This document shows, piece by piece, positions 43,815-52,793 of a DNA stretch of 64,000 nucleotides. Under the pieces are notes generated by a model. The model was not told the DNA's origin. It saw nothing but the letters and a program-made list of their open reading frames with translations, and did not search any database. The first letter of the stretch is position 1; every line of letters starts with the position of its first letter. Origin of the DNA: Arthrobacter sp. N199823. Its GTDB lineage: Bacteria; Actinomycetota; Actinomycetes; Actinomycetales; Micrococcaceae. A program made the translations under genes and the position numbers. Location: positions 248,001-312,000 of the forward strand of contig NZ_PJIN01000001.1 in assembly GCF_002929705.1 (NCBI RefSeq), in the 5' to 3' direction.

Positions 43815-44087
43815 GTTCTAGTTCTACCAGCATTGTTCAACGGTTCTGCAGTTCGTGGCACAGCTACAGGAGGAGGCTCGATCGGGTTCGCCATTTCTGT
43901 GCCGCCGGCGGACGGTGACGTCTGCATGCGGTGACGTGCGCGGGCGAGGGCGGTAGGCGCCGTCGTACTTAAAGCTTTGCAAAATCTATGGACTACATAC
44001 CTGGCTACGTGTATGCTCCGTCACCGTCTAGAGTGGTCTGGATGACTTTGGACGGATGTTCCGAAGAAATATGTGAAAGAGGACCCT

Positions 44088-45599
44088 GTGCACGATCGTA
44101 TCCGCCACGCCGGATTGTTGGAGAAGCGTATGTCGCCCGAGGCGGCAGCAGCGCTGATCAAGCCCGGAATGACAGTCGCCATGAGCGGCTTCACCGGCGC
44201 CGGTTACCCGAAAGCGGTGCCGCAAGCACTGGCCGCACAGATGGAAACGGCAACTGCCGCGGGCACTGATTTCAAGATCAAGATCCTCACCGGTGCTTCC
44301 ACCGCCCCCGAGCTCGACGGCGTGCTCGCCAAGGCTGGCGGCATGGAACTGCGTCTGCCGTACATGTCCGATCCGGCGCTGCGCAAGCGGATCAACGACG
44401 GCGAGATTGAATACATGGATATTCACCTAAGCCACGTTGCCCAGCACACCTGGTTCGGTTTCTACGGCGACATTAACATTGCCATTATTGAAGTGGTCGG
44501 CATCCGCGAAGATGGCAGCCTGATTCCTTCCTCCTCCGTTGGCAACAACAAGACCTGGCTGGACATGGCCGACGCCGTGATCATCGAGGTCAACTCGCAG
44601 CAGTCCGCCGGCCTCGAAGGCATGCACGATATCTACTACGGCACTGCGCTGCCGCCGTTCCGCAAGCCCATCATGTTGACGGCGCCGGAAGACCGGATCG
44701 GTCAGCCGTACCTGGACGTTGATATCGACAAGATCATTGCCGTGGTTGAAACTGACGCGCCGGACCGGCTTTCTGCCTTTGCTGAGCCTGACGCCACCTC
44801 GAACCAGATTGCTGATCACCTGCTCGATTTCCTCGACGGGGAAATCAAGACTGGCCGCATGACGGATAAGCTGCTGCCGCTCCAATCTGGCGTGGGAAAC
44901 ATTGCCAACGCCGTGTTGGCCGGGCTTGCTCGCGGCGGATACCGCGGACTCAAGGCCTACACCGAGGTGATTCAGGACGGCATGCTGGCCCTGATCAAGG
45001 ACGGCACCATCGAGTTCGCCTCCGCCACCTCCTTCTCCCTGTCCGAGGCCGGTATCGCCGAATTCAACCGGCACGTGGACTTCTACCGCTCACGCATTGT
45101 GCTGCGCACCCAGGAGATTTCCAACCACCCCGAACTCATCCGCCGTCTGGGTTGCGTGGCGTTGAACGGGATGATTGAAGCCGATATTTACGGCAATGTG
45201 AACTCCACGAACGTGGTGGGATCGCACGTTATGAACGGCATTGGCGGTTCCGGCGACTTTGCCCGCAACGGTTTCCTCTCCGTCTTCATGTCCCCGTCGG
45301 TTGCCAAGGAAGGGCGCATCTCCGGAATCGTGCCGTTCGCCAGCCACGTTGACCACACCGAACACGACACTATGCTGCTGATCACCGAACAGGGCTACGC
45401 TGACCTGCGCGGACTGTCCCCGAAGCAGCGCGCCCGGGTCATCACCGAGAAGCTGGCGCACCCCGACTACAAGCCAATGCTGGAAGATTACTTCACCCGT
45501 GCGCTGCGCGATTCCTACGGTAAGCACACCCCACACTTGATGGGCGAGGCGCTGTCGTGGCACCAGCGCTACATCGAAACCGGAGATATGCGGCTGTAA
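44088..45599 (+). CDS. Acetyl-CoA hydrolase/transferase family protein (succinyl-CoA:acetate CoA-transferase type)
   Basis: 503 residues, the usual length of the Cat1/AarC/Ach1 family. It moves CoA between short acyl groups and acetate or succinate. Visible landmarks are MSGFTGAGYPKAVPQAL at the N-terminus, the putative catalytic glutamate in AYTEVIQDG, and the C-terminal glycine loop GIGGSGDFARNG. GTG 44088 is used because AAAGAGG lies five bases upstream; an upstream GTG at 44073 overlaps that site. Cytoplasmic, single gene. A large hairpin follows. Acetate assimilation or overflow handling is the probable role. Confidence 0.92.
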   Translation: MHDRIRHAGLLEKRMSPEAAAALIKPGMTVAMSGFTGAGYPKAVPQALAAQMETATAAGTDFKIKILTGASTAPELDGVLAKAGGMELRLPYMSDPALRKRINDGEIEYMDIHLSHVAQHTWFGFYGDINIAIIEVVGIREDGSLIPSSSVGNNKTWLDMADAVIIEVNSQQSAGLEGMHDIYYGTALPPFRKPIMLTAPEDRIGQPYLDVDIDKIIAVVETDAPDRLSAFAEPDATSNQIADHLLDFLDGEIKTGRMTDKLLPLQSGVGNIANAVLAGLARGGYRGLKAYTEVIQDGMLALIKDGTIEFASATSFSLSEAGIAEFNRHVDFYRSRIVLRTQEISNHPELIRRLGCVALNGMIEADIYGNVNSTNVVGSHVMNGIGGSGDFARNGFLSVFMSPSVAKEGRISGIVPFASHVDHTEHDTMLLITEQGYADLRGLSPKQRARVITEKLAHPDYKPMLEDYFTRALRDSYGKHTPHLMGEALSWHQRYIETGDMRL

Positions 45600-45623
45600 C
45601 TCCATTTTTGGGGCTCGGTTATT

Positions 45624-45686
45624 CATCGACCCGTGAGAAAAGGCGGCTTAGGGGAGTTCTAAGCAACCTTTTCTCACGGATCGATG
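45624..45686. repeat. Large inverted repeat (hairpin) after the CoA-transferase gene
   Basis: Twenty-base arms with one mismatch (left CATCGACCCGTGAGAAAAGG, 45624-45643; right arm 45667-45686) enclose a second stem GCTTAG/CTAAGC with a seven-base loop. Overall 63 bases. No T-tract; it may act as a bidirectional terminator or be a repeat element. Confidence 0.75.
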
Positions 45687-45843
45687 TCAGTTCCGCGAGG
45701 ATGCCCGGGTCCGGCGCCGCACTTGGTCCTTGAGGGTTCTCAGCAACTCCGGGGTAGCTAAAGACGCGCCGCGGTGTGGCGTACCTCGACATGGTCGCCA
45801 CCCCTGTGGAGAATGAAAGTTCAGCTAACTGGAGGGGGCGGTC

Positions 45844-47433
45844 ATGGCATATCCCATGTCACGGGCAGTGCCGGGAGCGCAGACGGTGCCGTTGCCAACG
45901 TCTCCAGTGGTGTGGCTTGGCTTCGTGAAAAAAACGCTGCGCGCCTGTGTTTTGGTAGCACTGCTTAGTGCCTTGGCGGTGGCAATGCTGGGCTTCTTTT
46001 CACCAATGGAGATTGGCCGCGTGTTCGTGGACGTTGCCCACTTTGTCCCAGCGCTGCTGTTTGTCATTGGTGTGGTGGGGGCGTTGGGTCTGGGCAACGA
46101 GATTGGCAAAAACTTCAAACACGTGCTGGGATACGGGGAAGTAAAACGAGTATCCGAGCACTCTGGCCACACGGTAGTTCCACGGCGCGGCCAGCGACTG
46201 ACGTACGCCTCGGTGCTGATGGGGCTGCTTCTTGGGTGCGTTGCCGCGGCAGTTATCCGCGCTGTGATGGATGAATGGGTGGGCTTCCTACTACTGGCGG
46301 GGCTGGCCGTTGTCCTGACGGTTCCCGTTATCAAGGTAACTCGGCTGGCCAGGATCATGTGGCTGAAGGCCAGGGAAGACCACCGCATTCACTGGGACAT
46401 TGTCTCCGGAGGCGAGCATTCCGTGGGCACGGTTGTGGCCGTGACCAACGAACAATTTGTTGTAGACAACCGGGCCATGTTTCACGTTGATCTGGAATAC
46501 CGGACGGGCGGTAGATTGGAGACTACGCGGGTCCGGTTCTTCGACTATCCGGTGTGGGCTCCCAGTATGGGCAATGAATTCGACGTCTGGAGTGACCCGG
46601 AACGGCCCTTTGTTCAGGAACGCATTCTCATTGAGCGCCGGTACATGGGGCAGGAATTCGTTGACCTAGCTGACGAGCCAGTTGCGGGGGAGCACATCAG
46701 CGGTGACGAGGCGGCGGCACAGGCCGCATCCGATCCATACACTGCCGGTGTTGATACGGACGGGTCAGCGTCCGGTTCAGGTGCGAGTTCCAGTTCTGGG
46801 TCCAGGGCAGAGGACTCGGTGCCGGGCATGTTTCAAAGCCCGCAATGGATGGTGGACGAGGCGGATCCCAGTGGGCCGACCACGCCCAAGGTCGCCCGCC
46901 GCACGCGCATATTGATCGGGATACCACCCACCCTCATTGCCGTCTTTGCGCTGCTCGGAACGCTGCTGGTTCCGGTCATGGTGGACGATGTTCCATGGTG
47001 GACTCTGGCCGCACTCTGGCTCTATACGGCCCTGACGCTCATTAATGCCGCGGTCTATTGGCAGTTCATTCGGCGGAGCCGTTGGTTTATTCGTTCCGGC
47101 GTATCGTTCGGGGCAACGGAGGCGGCGGTCTTTGCGGGTTTCTTCGCTGCCGGATTCACCATGCTCACAACACACAACTTGGTGATGGCGCCGCTACAAC
47201 GCGAAATCCCTTGGACGGCGGCGCATGTGCTGACCTGGGCCGCCGTCATCGGGGCGTTGCTGGTATTTGAATGGGCGTTCACCAGCAACGCCTGGGCTCT
47301 GAAACACCTCAACGCCGAGTTCCCCGCTCCTCCTGAAGCCATTCAAGAAGCACTGACAGGCCACGACCCCGAGGGCATCGACAAGCTGGAAGCCACATAC
47401 GGCTACCGTGCCGGCGTATTCCTCTACACCTAA
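45844..47433 (+). CDS. Polytopic membrane protein, unknown function
   Basis: 529 residues. Four hydrophobic helices in the first 165 residues (ACVLVALLSALAVAMLGFF, HFVPALLFVIGVVGALGLG, YASVLMGLLLGCVAAAVI, VGFLLLAGLAVVLTVPVI) precede a soluble beta-rich part (about 190-265; GTVVAVTNEQFVVDNRAMFHVDLEY). A Ser/Gly/Asp-rich linker (about 295-330) then leads to four more helices (from 360). The soluble part resembles DUF3592-like inserts that read conversion of a flow of residues in membrane proteins, a weak resemblance only. GGAGGGGG lies six bases before ATG 45844. No partner gene. Confidence 0.75.
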   Translation: MAYPMSRAVPGAQTVPLPTSPVVWLGFVKKTLRACVLVALLSALAVAMLGFFSPMEIGRVFVDVAHFVPALLFVIGVVGALGLGNEIGKNFKHVLGYGEVKRVSEHSGHTVVPRRGQRLTYASVLMGLLLGCVAAAVIRAVMDEWVGFLLLAGLAVVLTVPVIKVTRLARIMWLKAREDHRIHWDIVSGGEHSVGTVVAVTNEQFVVDNRAMFHVDLEYRTGGRLETTRVRFFDYPVWAPSMGNEFDVWSDPERPFVQERILIERRYMGQEFVDLADEPVAGEHISGDEAAAQAASDPYTAGVDTDGSASGSGASSSSGSRAEDSVPGMFQSPQWMVDEADPSGPTTPKVARRTRILIGIPPTLIAVFALLGTLLVPVMVDDVPWWTLAALWLYTALTLINAAVYWQFIRRSRWFIRSGVSFGATEAAVFAGFFAAGFTMLTTHNLVMAPLQREIPWTAAHVLTWAAVIGALLVFEWAFTSNAWALKHLNAEFPAPPEAIQEALTGHDPEGIDKLEATYGYRAGVFLYT

Positions 47434-47515
47434 CCCCTCCCGGACGCTGCACCACCTTTTGGGGGTATTTGGCCGACGCGGCACCAGCGATTGGGGTTTT
47501 TCGGTGGAGGCTTAC

Positions 47516-48442
47516 TCACTGGGGCAGTGCTGCCATGGCCACCTCCAGTTCACCGGCCATCAGGTCCATGTTGATGGAGACCGCGGCCATCGCCCCGGCC
47601 TGCGCCGAGGCCAGCACGGTGGCGCTCAGGTTCGTGACATTGCCGGCAGCCCACACTCCCGCAACCGGGGTCTGGCCCATCTCATCGGACTCAATGGACT
47701 CGCCGAAGGGGGTGGACACCGGTACCAGCCCAAGCCCGGCCAGGAACTCCGCCCGGACCAGGACCCTGGATTGGACCGTCAGGGCCTGGACCGAATGCCT
47801 GCTGCCGTCTTCGAGTTCAAGGTGAGTGACGGCGTCGTCCTTGCTGTGAACGGCGGTCACGGCACCGGTGACCACGGGAATTCCGCGGGCGGCCAGCTGC
47901 TGAAGTTCGAGCTCGGTTGGCTGAGGTGCGCTGTTGATGAACAGGGTGATGTTGGGGGACCATTGGCGGAACAGCAGCGCCTGGTGGACGGCGAAGCTGC
48001 CGCTGCCGATCACCCCAATGTTCTGGTCGCGGATCTCCCAGCCGTGGCAGAACGGGCAATGCGCCACATCCTTGCCCCAGTGCTCGGCAAGTCCTGGGAT
48101 GTCCGGGAGTTCATCGACGACGCCGGTGGTGACCAGGAGCCGTTTGCCGCTGCGGGTGCTGCCATCGCTGAGCGTGATGCGGAATTCACCGTCGAGCTTT
48201 TCTGCCCGCAGGACCCGGCCCTCAACAATGTTCACGTCGTAGGGTTCCAGATCGGCCCGGCCCAACCGGGTCAGCTCGAGGGGAGCAACGCCGTCGCGCG
48301 TGATGAAGCCATGGGCGCCAGCGGCGGGTGCGTTGCGCGGCTGGCCGGCATCGATCACGGTGACCGAGCGGCGGGTGCGCCCAAGAACGAGAGCCGCATT
48401 GAGTCCGGCCGCGCCGCCGCCAATGATGATTACGTCTTGCAT
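47516..48442 (-). CDS. Thioredoxin-reductase-like FAD/NAD(P) oxidoreductase
   Basis: 308 residues. FAD-binding GGGAAGLNAA (residues 8-17), the second dinucleotide motif GVIGSGSFA, and the redox pair Cys129-Cys132 in HCPFCHGWE, followed by the late AAGNVTN motif. The class is the thioredoxin reductase-like group of actinobacteria that works with a DsbA- or mycothiol-type partner, or as a sensor. ATG 48442 was chosen for its AAGGTGG site; a GTG three codons earlier is rejected. It is divergent from an XRE-cupin regulator, which probably controls it. Confidence 0.9.
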   Translation of the reverse strand: MQDVIIIGGGAAGLNAALVLGRTRRSVTVIDAGQPRNAPAAGAHGFITRDGVAPLELTRLGRADLEPYDVNIVEGRVLRAEKLDGEFRITLSDGSTRSGKRLLVTTGVVDELPDIPGLAEHWGKDVAHCPFCHGWEIRDQNIGVIGSGSFAVHQALLFRQWSPNITLFINSAPQPTELELQQLAARGIPVVTGAVTAVHSKDDAVTHLELEDGSRHSVQALTVQSRVLVRAEFLAGLGLVPVSTPFGESIESDEMGQTPVAGVWAAGNVTNLSATVLASAQAGAMAAVSINMDLMAGELEVAMAALPQ

Positions 48443-48538
48443 GATGTCCACCTTTTGCTGGGAGTATTTGGTCTTTCAAGCGTGCGCCGCGGACTGCCTC
48501 ACTGGCAATATTTGTTGCTGGAATGGCAAACTGGGTTC

Positions 48539-49123
48539 ATGAGTAACGAGACCGAAGATGTTTTGTCCGGTGTTGGTCCGCGCTTGAAGGCGTTGCGTCT
48601 GCGCAGGGCCCTGACTCTGGCGGATTTGGCGCAGACCACGGGCATTTCCGTTAGTACGCTCTCGCGTTTGGAATCCGGACAGCGCCGGCCAAACCTTGAG
48701 TTGCTGCTGCCGCTGGCCCGCGCGCATGCTGTTCCGCTAGATGAGCTGGTGGGTGCTCCGGCAACGGGCGATCCCAGAATTCATCTGCGTCCGATCAAGC
48801 GGCATGGGCAGACTTACGTTCCACTTGGCAGCGGCAGCGGCGGGCTGCAGGCCTTCAAAGTCGTGTTGCCGGGCGGTCCGGCGCTGCCCCACCCCGATCC
48901 GCAGGTGCATGAAGGGTACGAATGGACGTATGTGCTGCGAGGACAGCTGCGCCTGGTGCTGGGAGAGCGGGACTTCATCCTCGCACAAGGTGAAGCTGCG
49001 GAGTTCGACACCCGCACGCCGCATTGGTTTGGCCGCGCAACCACGGAGAGTGTTGAATTCCTGACGCTTTTTGGTCCGCAGGGTGAACGTGTGCACGTCA
49101 GAGCGGCTCCGGCCAAACACTGA
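48539..49123 (+). CDS. XRE-cupin transcriptional regulator
   Basis: 194 residues. The helix-turn-helix (about residues 14-68) reads LKALRLRRALTLADLAQTTGISVSTLSRLESGQRRPNLELLLPLARA. The cupin (about 115-188) reads HEGYEWTYVLRGQLRLVLGERDFILAQGEAAEFDTRTPHWFG, with the barrel's His and Glu positions. The ATG at 48539 has no clear ribosome site. The 96 bases between it and the divergent flavoprotein contain an imperfect repeat TTGC/GCAA near 48513-48527 that may be the operator. It probably regulates the flavoprotein gene; inference from divergence. Confidence 0.9.
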   Translation: MSNETEDVLSGVGPRLKALRLRRALTLADLAQTTGISVSTLSRLESGQRRPNLELLLPLARAHAVPLDELVGAPATGDPRIHLRPIKRHGQTYVPLGSGSGGLQAFKVVLPGGPALPHPDPQVHEGYEWTYVLRGQLRLVLGERDFILAQGEAAEFDTRTPHWFGRATTESVEFLTLFGPQGERVHVRAAPAKH

Positions 49124-49168
49124 TCCCGTGGCCCCTGATACATTGGGGCCCTATTGGAGGGAGCATTC

Positions 49169-49876
49169 TTGACGACGATTGTTTTGGTACATGGTCTGTG
49201 GTCCGACGGTTCCAGCTGGGCCAGGGTCATCACAGAGCTGCGCGCTATGGGACACGAGCCGGTCGCCGCTCAGCTCGCCTTGGAATCCATGGACGACGAC
49301 GTTGCCTCCGTTCGCCGCACCCTCGCCACGGTTTCGGGGCCGCTGCTGTTAGTGGGCTGGTCCTATGGGGGAGCGGTGATTGGTGAGGCTGCCCGAGGGG
49401 TCGCGGCCGTGAATGCGCTCGCCTACGTGGCGGCCTTTGCGCCAGCCGAGGGGGAATCAGTCAGCGGGCTCTCGCGCAAGTACCCGGGGAGCGAGATCCC
49501 CAAGCACGTGGTGGTGGCCGGCGACTACACCTACATCAACCGGGCATCGTTTGGTGAGCTACTTGCGGCCGACGCGCCCGCGGAGTCGGTCGCCATTGCC
49601 GCCGCCACACAGAAGATGGTGCGGATCGGCCTGGATCGGGTGAAGGTGAATCCGCCGGCTTGGTTGGACCTGCCATCCCACTACCTGCTCACCACCGACG
49701 ATCGCTGCGTGCCCCCGGAGTTGCAGCGCGAGATGGCTGCGCGAATGGGGGCTGTGGTGACGGAGACCGACTCCAGCCACGCACCGCTCCTGTCCCGCCC
49801 GCGCGAAGTGGCCGATTTTCTTGACGGGGCCTGCCGAAACATGATGACAACCAATCCACAGGAGTCCACTGAATGA
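49169..49876 (+). CDS. Alpha/beta hydrolase
   Basis: 235 residues from TTG 49169 (GGAGGGAG five bases upstream). The oxyanion segment VLVHGLWSDGSSW, the nucleophile elbow GWSYGG (Ser about 64), the acid near DDRCVP and the base His in SSHAPLL complete the triad. It resembles small cytosolic esterase/methyl-ketone-type hydrolases (COG0596-like, EstC/AHL-lactonase-like group); the substrate is unknown. The last four bases (ATGA) overlap the start of the DUF1810 gene, so the two are coupled. Confidence 0.88.
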   Translation: MTTIVLVHGLWSDGSSWARVITELRAMGHEPVAAQLALESMDDDVASVRRTLATVSGPLLLVGWSYGGAVIGEAARGVAAVNALAYVAAFAPAEGESVSGLSRKYPGSEIPKHVVVAGDYTYINRASFGELLAADAPAESVAIAAATQKMVRIGLDRVKVNPPAWLDLPSHYLLTTDDRCVPPELQREMAARMGAVVTETDSSHAPLLSRPREVADFLDGACRNMMTTNPQESTE

Positions 49877-50316
49877 GCCACCAGCTTGATCGTTTTGTTG
49901 AAGCTCAAGATCCGATCTATGACGACGTCACCATGGAGCTGGCCACAGAGCTGAAGATGAGCCACTGGATGTGGTTTGTATTTCCTCAAGTGTGTGGACT
50001 TGGATCCAGCCCTTGGGCAATGTTGTATGCCATCGATTCGCTGGATGAGGCCGTCGCCTATGCAGCGCATCCTGTACTTGGTGCCCGACTTCGGGAATGT
50101 GCTTCTCTGGTTTTGGGCACTCGCGATCACAGCGCGGAAGAGATTTTTGGTGCGGTGGATGCCAGGAAGCTTCAGTCCTCAATGACCCTCTTTCAGGCAG
50201 CCGCACCTGAAGAGCCCCTGTTCACAGAAGTGCTGGACAAATTTTACTCAGGCGTTCCTGACCCGAAAACGGAAAGCACCCTGGCCAACTGGCGCTCGCA
50301 GGCCCAGCATTCCTGA
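49873..50316 (+). CDS. DUF1810 family protein
   Basis: 147 residues. The family pattern is clear: LDRFVEAQDPIYDDVTMEL, KMSHWMWFVFPQVCGLGSSPWAMLYAI, AYAAHPVLGARLREC, FGAVDARKLQSSMTLF. DUF1810 proteins are small soluble proteins of unknown biochemical role. The ATGA overlap with the hydrolase gene indicates translational coupling. Confidence 0.92.
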   Translation: MSHQLDRFVEAQDPIYDDVTMELATELKMSHWMWFVFPQVCGLGSSPWAMLYAIDSLDEAVAYAAHPVLGARLRECASLVLGTRDHSAEEIFGAVDARKLQSSMTLFQAAAPEEPLFTEVLDKFYSGVPDPKTESTLANWRSQAQHS

Positions 50317-50346
50317 ACCGGACCGGCCGGCGGTTACTGTGGTGCC

Positions 50347-50817
50347 ATGACGATTTACGGTTCGAACATTCCGTTTGGCATTCCGGCGCGAACTTTTGTC
50401 ATTGACGGTTCCGTGGCGCATCCGGTGCTGCCGTTTATCCAGGTGTTGGAGAAGGAGAAGTTCCGGGTCAGCTCGGAGCCCGGACAGAACCCGATCAGAC
50501 TCCGATACGGATCCTTCTGGAAGGACCTTGTTGCTGACACCGAATTCTTTCCGACCTTCCTGTTGCCAGCGAAGCTGCAGCGCTGGGAATTGACCATAGA
50601 CGTGCTGGTCGCCGTCGAACTGGACGAGCATGGCAACCACGCAGTAACCATCACTGGCAACGGACTCCCGCGGCGTGGAAACGACTTCCTCTTCGACGTT
50701 GTGGCCAAGGGTGCTGACGCTTTTGCCCAATCCGGCAATCTACTCCACTGGACCGAGTACTTCCAAGGGGATCCGAAGGCGATGAAAAAGAAAAAGAACG
50801 GCACGGCGCCGAAGTAG
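50347..50817 (+). CDS. Hypothetical protein
   Basis: 156 residues, soluble, lysine-rich at the very C-terminus (MKKKKNG). Landmarks: IPARTFVIDGSVAHPVLPFIQVLEKEKF, LQRWELTIDVLVAVELDEHG. No family is recognised. The frame continues the direction and tight spacing (30 bases) of the two previous genes, so it may be the third gene of that transcript. Codon use matches the neighbours. Confidence 0.65.
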   Translation: MTIYGSNIPFGIPARTFVIDGSVAHPVLPFIQVLEKEKFRVSSEPGQNPIRLRYGSFWKDLVADTEFFPTFLLPAKLQRWELTIDVLVAVELDEHGNHAVTITGNGLPRRGNDFLFDVVAKGADAFAQSGNLLHWTEYFQGDPKAMKKKKNGTAPK

Positions 50818-51054
50818 TGGCGCCGAGCTCCGGAAGGACGATATTGCCCGTGTTCCCCGGAACGAAGAGGAGCCCACCGGTCCGGAGGCTAATCGAAGGC
50901 ACAAGTGCCATAGCGGAAAAGTCGTCGTACGATCCAGTAGCGATGGTTCCTGTCAGGCTAACGACGTGCCCATTCTTGATACCTTGATCAACGAAAATTC
51001 AGTTGATTGGGACCACTGCACACCTGTCCTTGACCCACGGCGTAGCCTGAAGAC

Positions 51055-52731
51055 ATGACCGCCACCGATGCCGGCATGACCGGCGGACCTCTCACCTCCG
51101 GCCCAGCCGCAAGCCATGACACGCGCCGAGTGCTCAATCAGCCGCCGCCCCGTGTGGACATCAACGAGTTCACTTTGAACATCCCGCTCCAGGAATACCT
51201 GAGCTCGGTGGGAGAAGCGGAAGGTGTCGGAACGCTGGAAGCGAGCGGCTCCGTCGTTGGTTCAGGGCAGTTTCAGGACGACGCCCGGCTAGCCCATAAG
51301 AACCCGCCCATCCTGCACACGCACAACAAATATGGGCAGCGCATCGACGAGGTGGAATATCACCCCGCGTACCACCGGATCATCGGGGCGGCTGTCGCGG
51401 CGGGGGCGCACACCTCCGCATGGGAGGTTCCAGGAAAGGGCGCCAATGCACTCCGCGCGGCGCAGTTCATGCTGTTTGCGCAGGTGGAGCCCGGCCATGC
51501 CTGCCCGATTTCCATGAGTCACGCCGCAGTCGACACTCTCCAGCTGGCGCCGGATTTGGCGGGGGAGTGGCTGCCGAGGTTGTACTCCCCGCAGTACTCG
51601 CCGGAGCTCGCACTCGGCAAGCCTGGTGCGCTGTTCGGGATGGCGATGACGGAGAAGCAGGGCGGATCGGACGTCCGGGCCAACACCACCCGGGCCGTCG
51701 AGGCGGGTGGCCACCACCTGTTGACCGGCCACAAATGGTTCTGCTCCGCACCCATGTCCGACGCCTTTCTGGTTCTGGCTCAGGAGGATGCCGGGCTGGG
51801 CTGCTTCCTGGTCCCGCGCGTCCTGCCCGACGGCACGCGCAACACCTTCCTGCTGCAGCGGCTCAAGGACAAGGTGGGGAACCGGTCCAACGCCTCGTCC
51901 GAGGTGGAGTTCGCGGACACCGCGGGTTGGCGGATCGGCGATCCCGGCCGCGGTGTGCGCGCCATCATGGGCATGGTGGGGCGGACCCGTCTGGACTGCA
52001 TTCTCGGCACGGCCGCCGGCATGCGACAGTCCGTGGCGGAGGCCGTGTGGCACGCCCGGCACCGGAGGGCGTTCGGCGCCCGGCTGATCGACCAGCCTGC
52101 CATGACGAACGTCCTCGCGGACTTGGCCCTGGAATCCGAGGCCGCCACCATTGTCAGCATGCGCCTGTCCCGCGCTTTTGATGACGACGCCGGACCCTCC
52201 GAGCGCTCATTCCGCCGCCTGGCCACTGCTGTCGCCAAGTACTGGGTGTGCAAGCGAGGACCTAACCATGCCTATGAGGCCATGGAATGTCTGGGTGGCA
52301 ACGGGTATACAGAGGACTTTCCGCTCGCCATGAGATACAGGGAGCAGCCGGTCATGGCGATCTGGGAGGGCACGGGCAACGTGATTGCGCTCGACGTGTT
52401 GCGGGCCATGGGCACGGATCCGGAATCTGTGGACGCGTTCTTTGCCGAGCTGCGGATTGCCTCCGGTTCGGCGCTGGTCTTTGACGACTTTGTGGCGGCG
52501 CTACGCGAAGAGGTGGCAGTGGTTGCCAAGGCACCCCATGACTTTGCCGGCCAGGCGCGGAATTTAGTGGAGCGCATGGCGCTAGCACTGCAGGCTGCCC
52601 TGCTGATCCGCTTCGCACCGGCAGCCGTGTCCGAGGCGTTTGTCGTCTCCCGGCTGGGCCCTGGCCGCTCGTTCAACTATGGCGGGCTCCCGTCGTCGTC
52701 CGATGTGGCGGGGATAGTGGCCCGGGCATAG
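51055..52731 (+). CDS. AidB-like acyl-CoA dehydrogenase family protein
   Basis: 558 residues, the length of AidB rather than of classical acyl-CoA dehydrogenases (380-400). It has the AidB-type N-terminus (VDINEFTLNIPLQEYLS; YGQRIDEVEYHPAYHRI). The dehydrogenase core follows with GMAMTEKQGGSDVRANTTRA (FAD/substrate loop), GHKWFCSAPMSDAF, and the C-terminal CLGGNGYTEDFPLAMRYREQPVMAIWEGTGNV. AidB takes part in the alkylation response in E. coli. Here it stands alone, after a 237-base gap, so repair or isovaleryl-CoA-type metabolism cannot be separated. Confidence 0.92.
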   Translation: MTATDAGMTGGPLTSGPAASHDTRRVLNQPPPRVDINEFTLNIPLQEYLSSVGEAEGVGTLEASGSVVGSGQFQDDARLAHKNPPILHTHNKYGQRIDEVEYHPAYHRIIGAAVAAGAHTSAWEVPGKGANALRAAQFMLFAQVEPGHACPISMSHAAVDTLQLAPDLAGEWLPRLYSPQYSPELALGKPGALFGMAMTEKQGGSDVRANTTRAVEAGGHHLLTGHKWFCSAPMSDAFLVLAQEDAGLGCFLVPRVLPDGTRNTFLLQRLKDKVGNRSNASSEVEFADTAGWRIGDPGRGVRAIMGMVGRTRLDCILGTAAGMRQSVAEAVWHARHRRAFGARLIDQPAMTNVLADLALESEAATIVSMRLSRAFDDDAGPSERSFRRLATAVAKYWVCKRGPNHAYEAMECLGGNGYTEDFPLAMRYREQPVMAIWEGTGNVIALDVLRAMGTDPESVDAFFAELRIASGSALVFDDFVAALREEVAVVAKAPHDFAGQARNLVERMALALQAALLIRFAPAAVSEAFVVSRLGPGRSFNYGGLPSSSDVAGIVARA

Positions 52732-52771
52732 AGGCTGGGTGTAATACACAGACAAGCCCACGTCCCGGATC

Positions 52772-52793
52772 TAGTATGTTACTCATGAGTAAC
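52772..52793 (+). promoter_or_regulatory. Promoter -10 and palindromic operator overlapping a start codon
   Basis: TAGTAT (52772-52777) is a good -10 element. Directly after it the perfect 16-base palindrome GTTACTCATGAGTAAC (52778-52793) contains the ATG of the next gene (52785). The expected transcription start falls at about the ATG, so the mRNA is probably leaderless. The palindrome is of TetR-operator type. Confidence 0.7.

Noticed and set aside
47408-48538. Long plus-strand extension of the XRE-cupin frame
   Set aside because: Antisense to the thioredoxin-reductase-like gene; the regulator's homologous start is at 48539.
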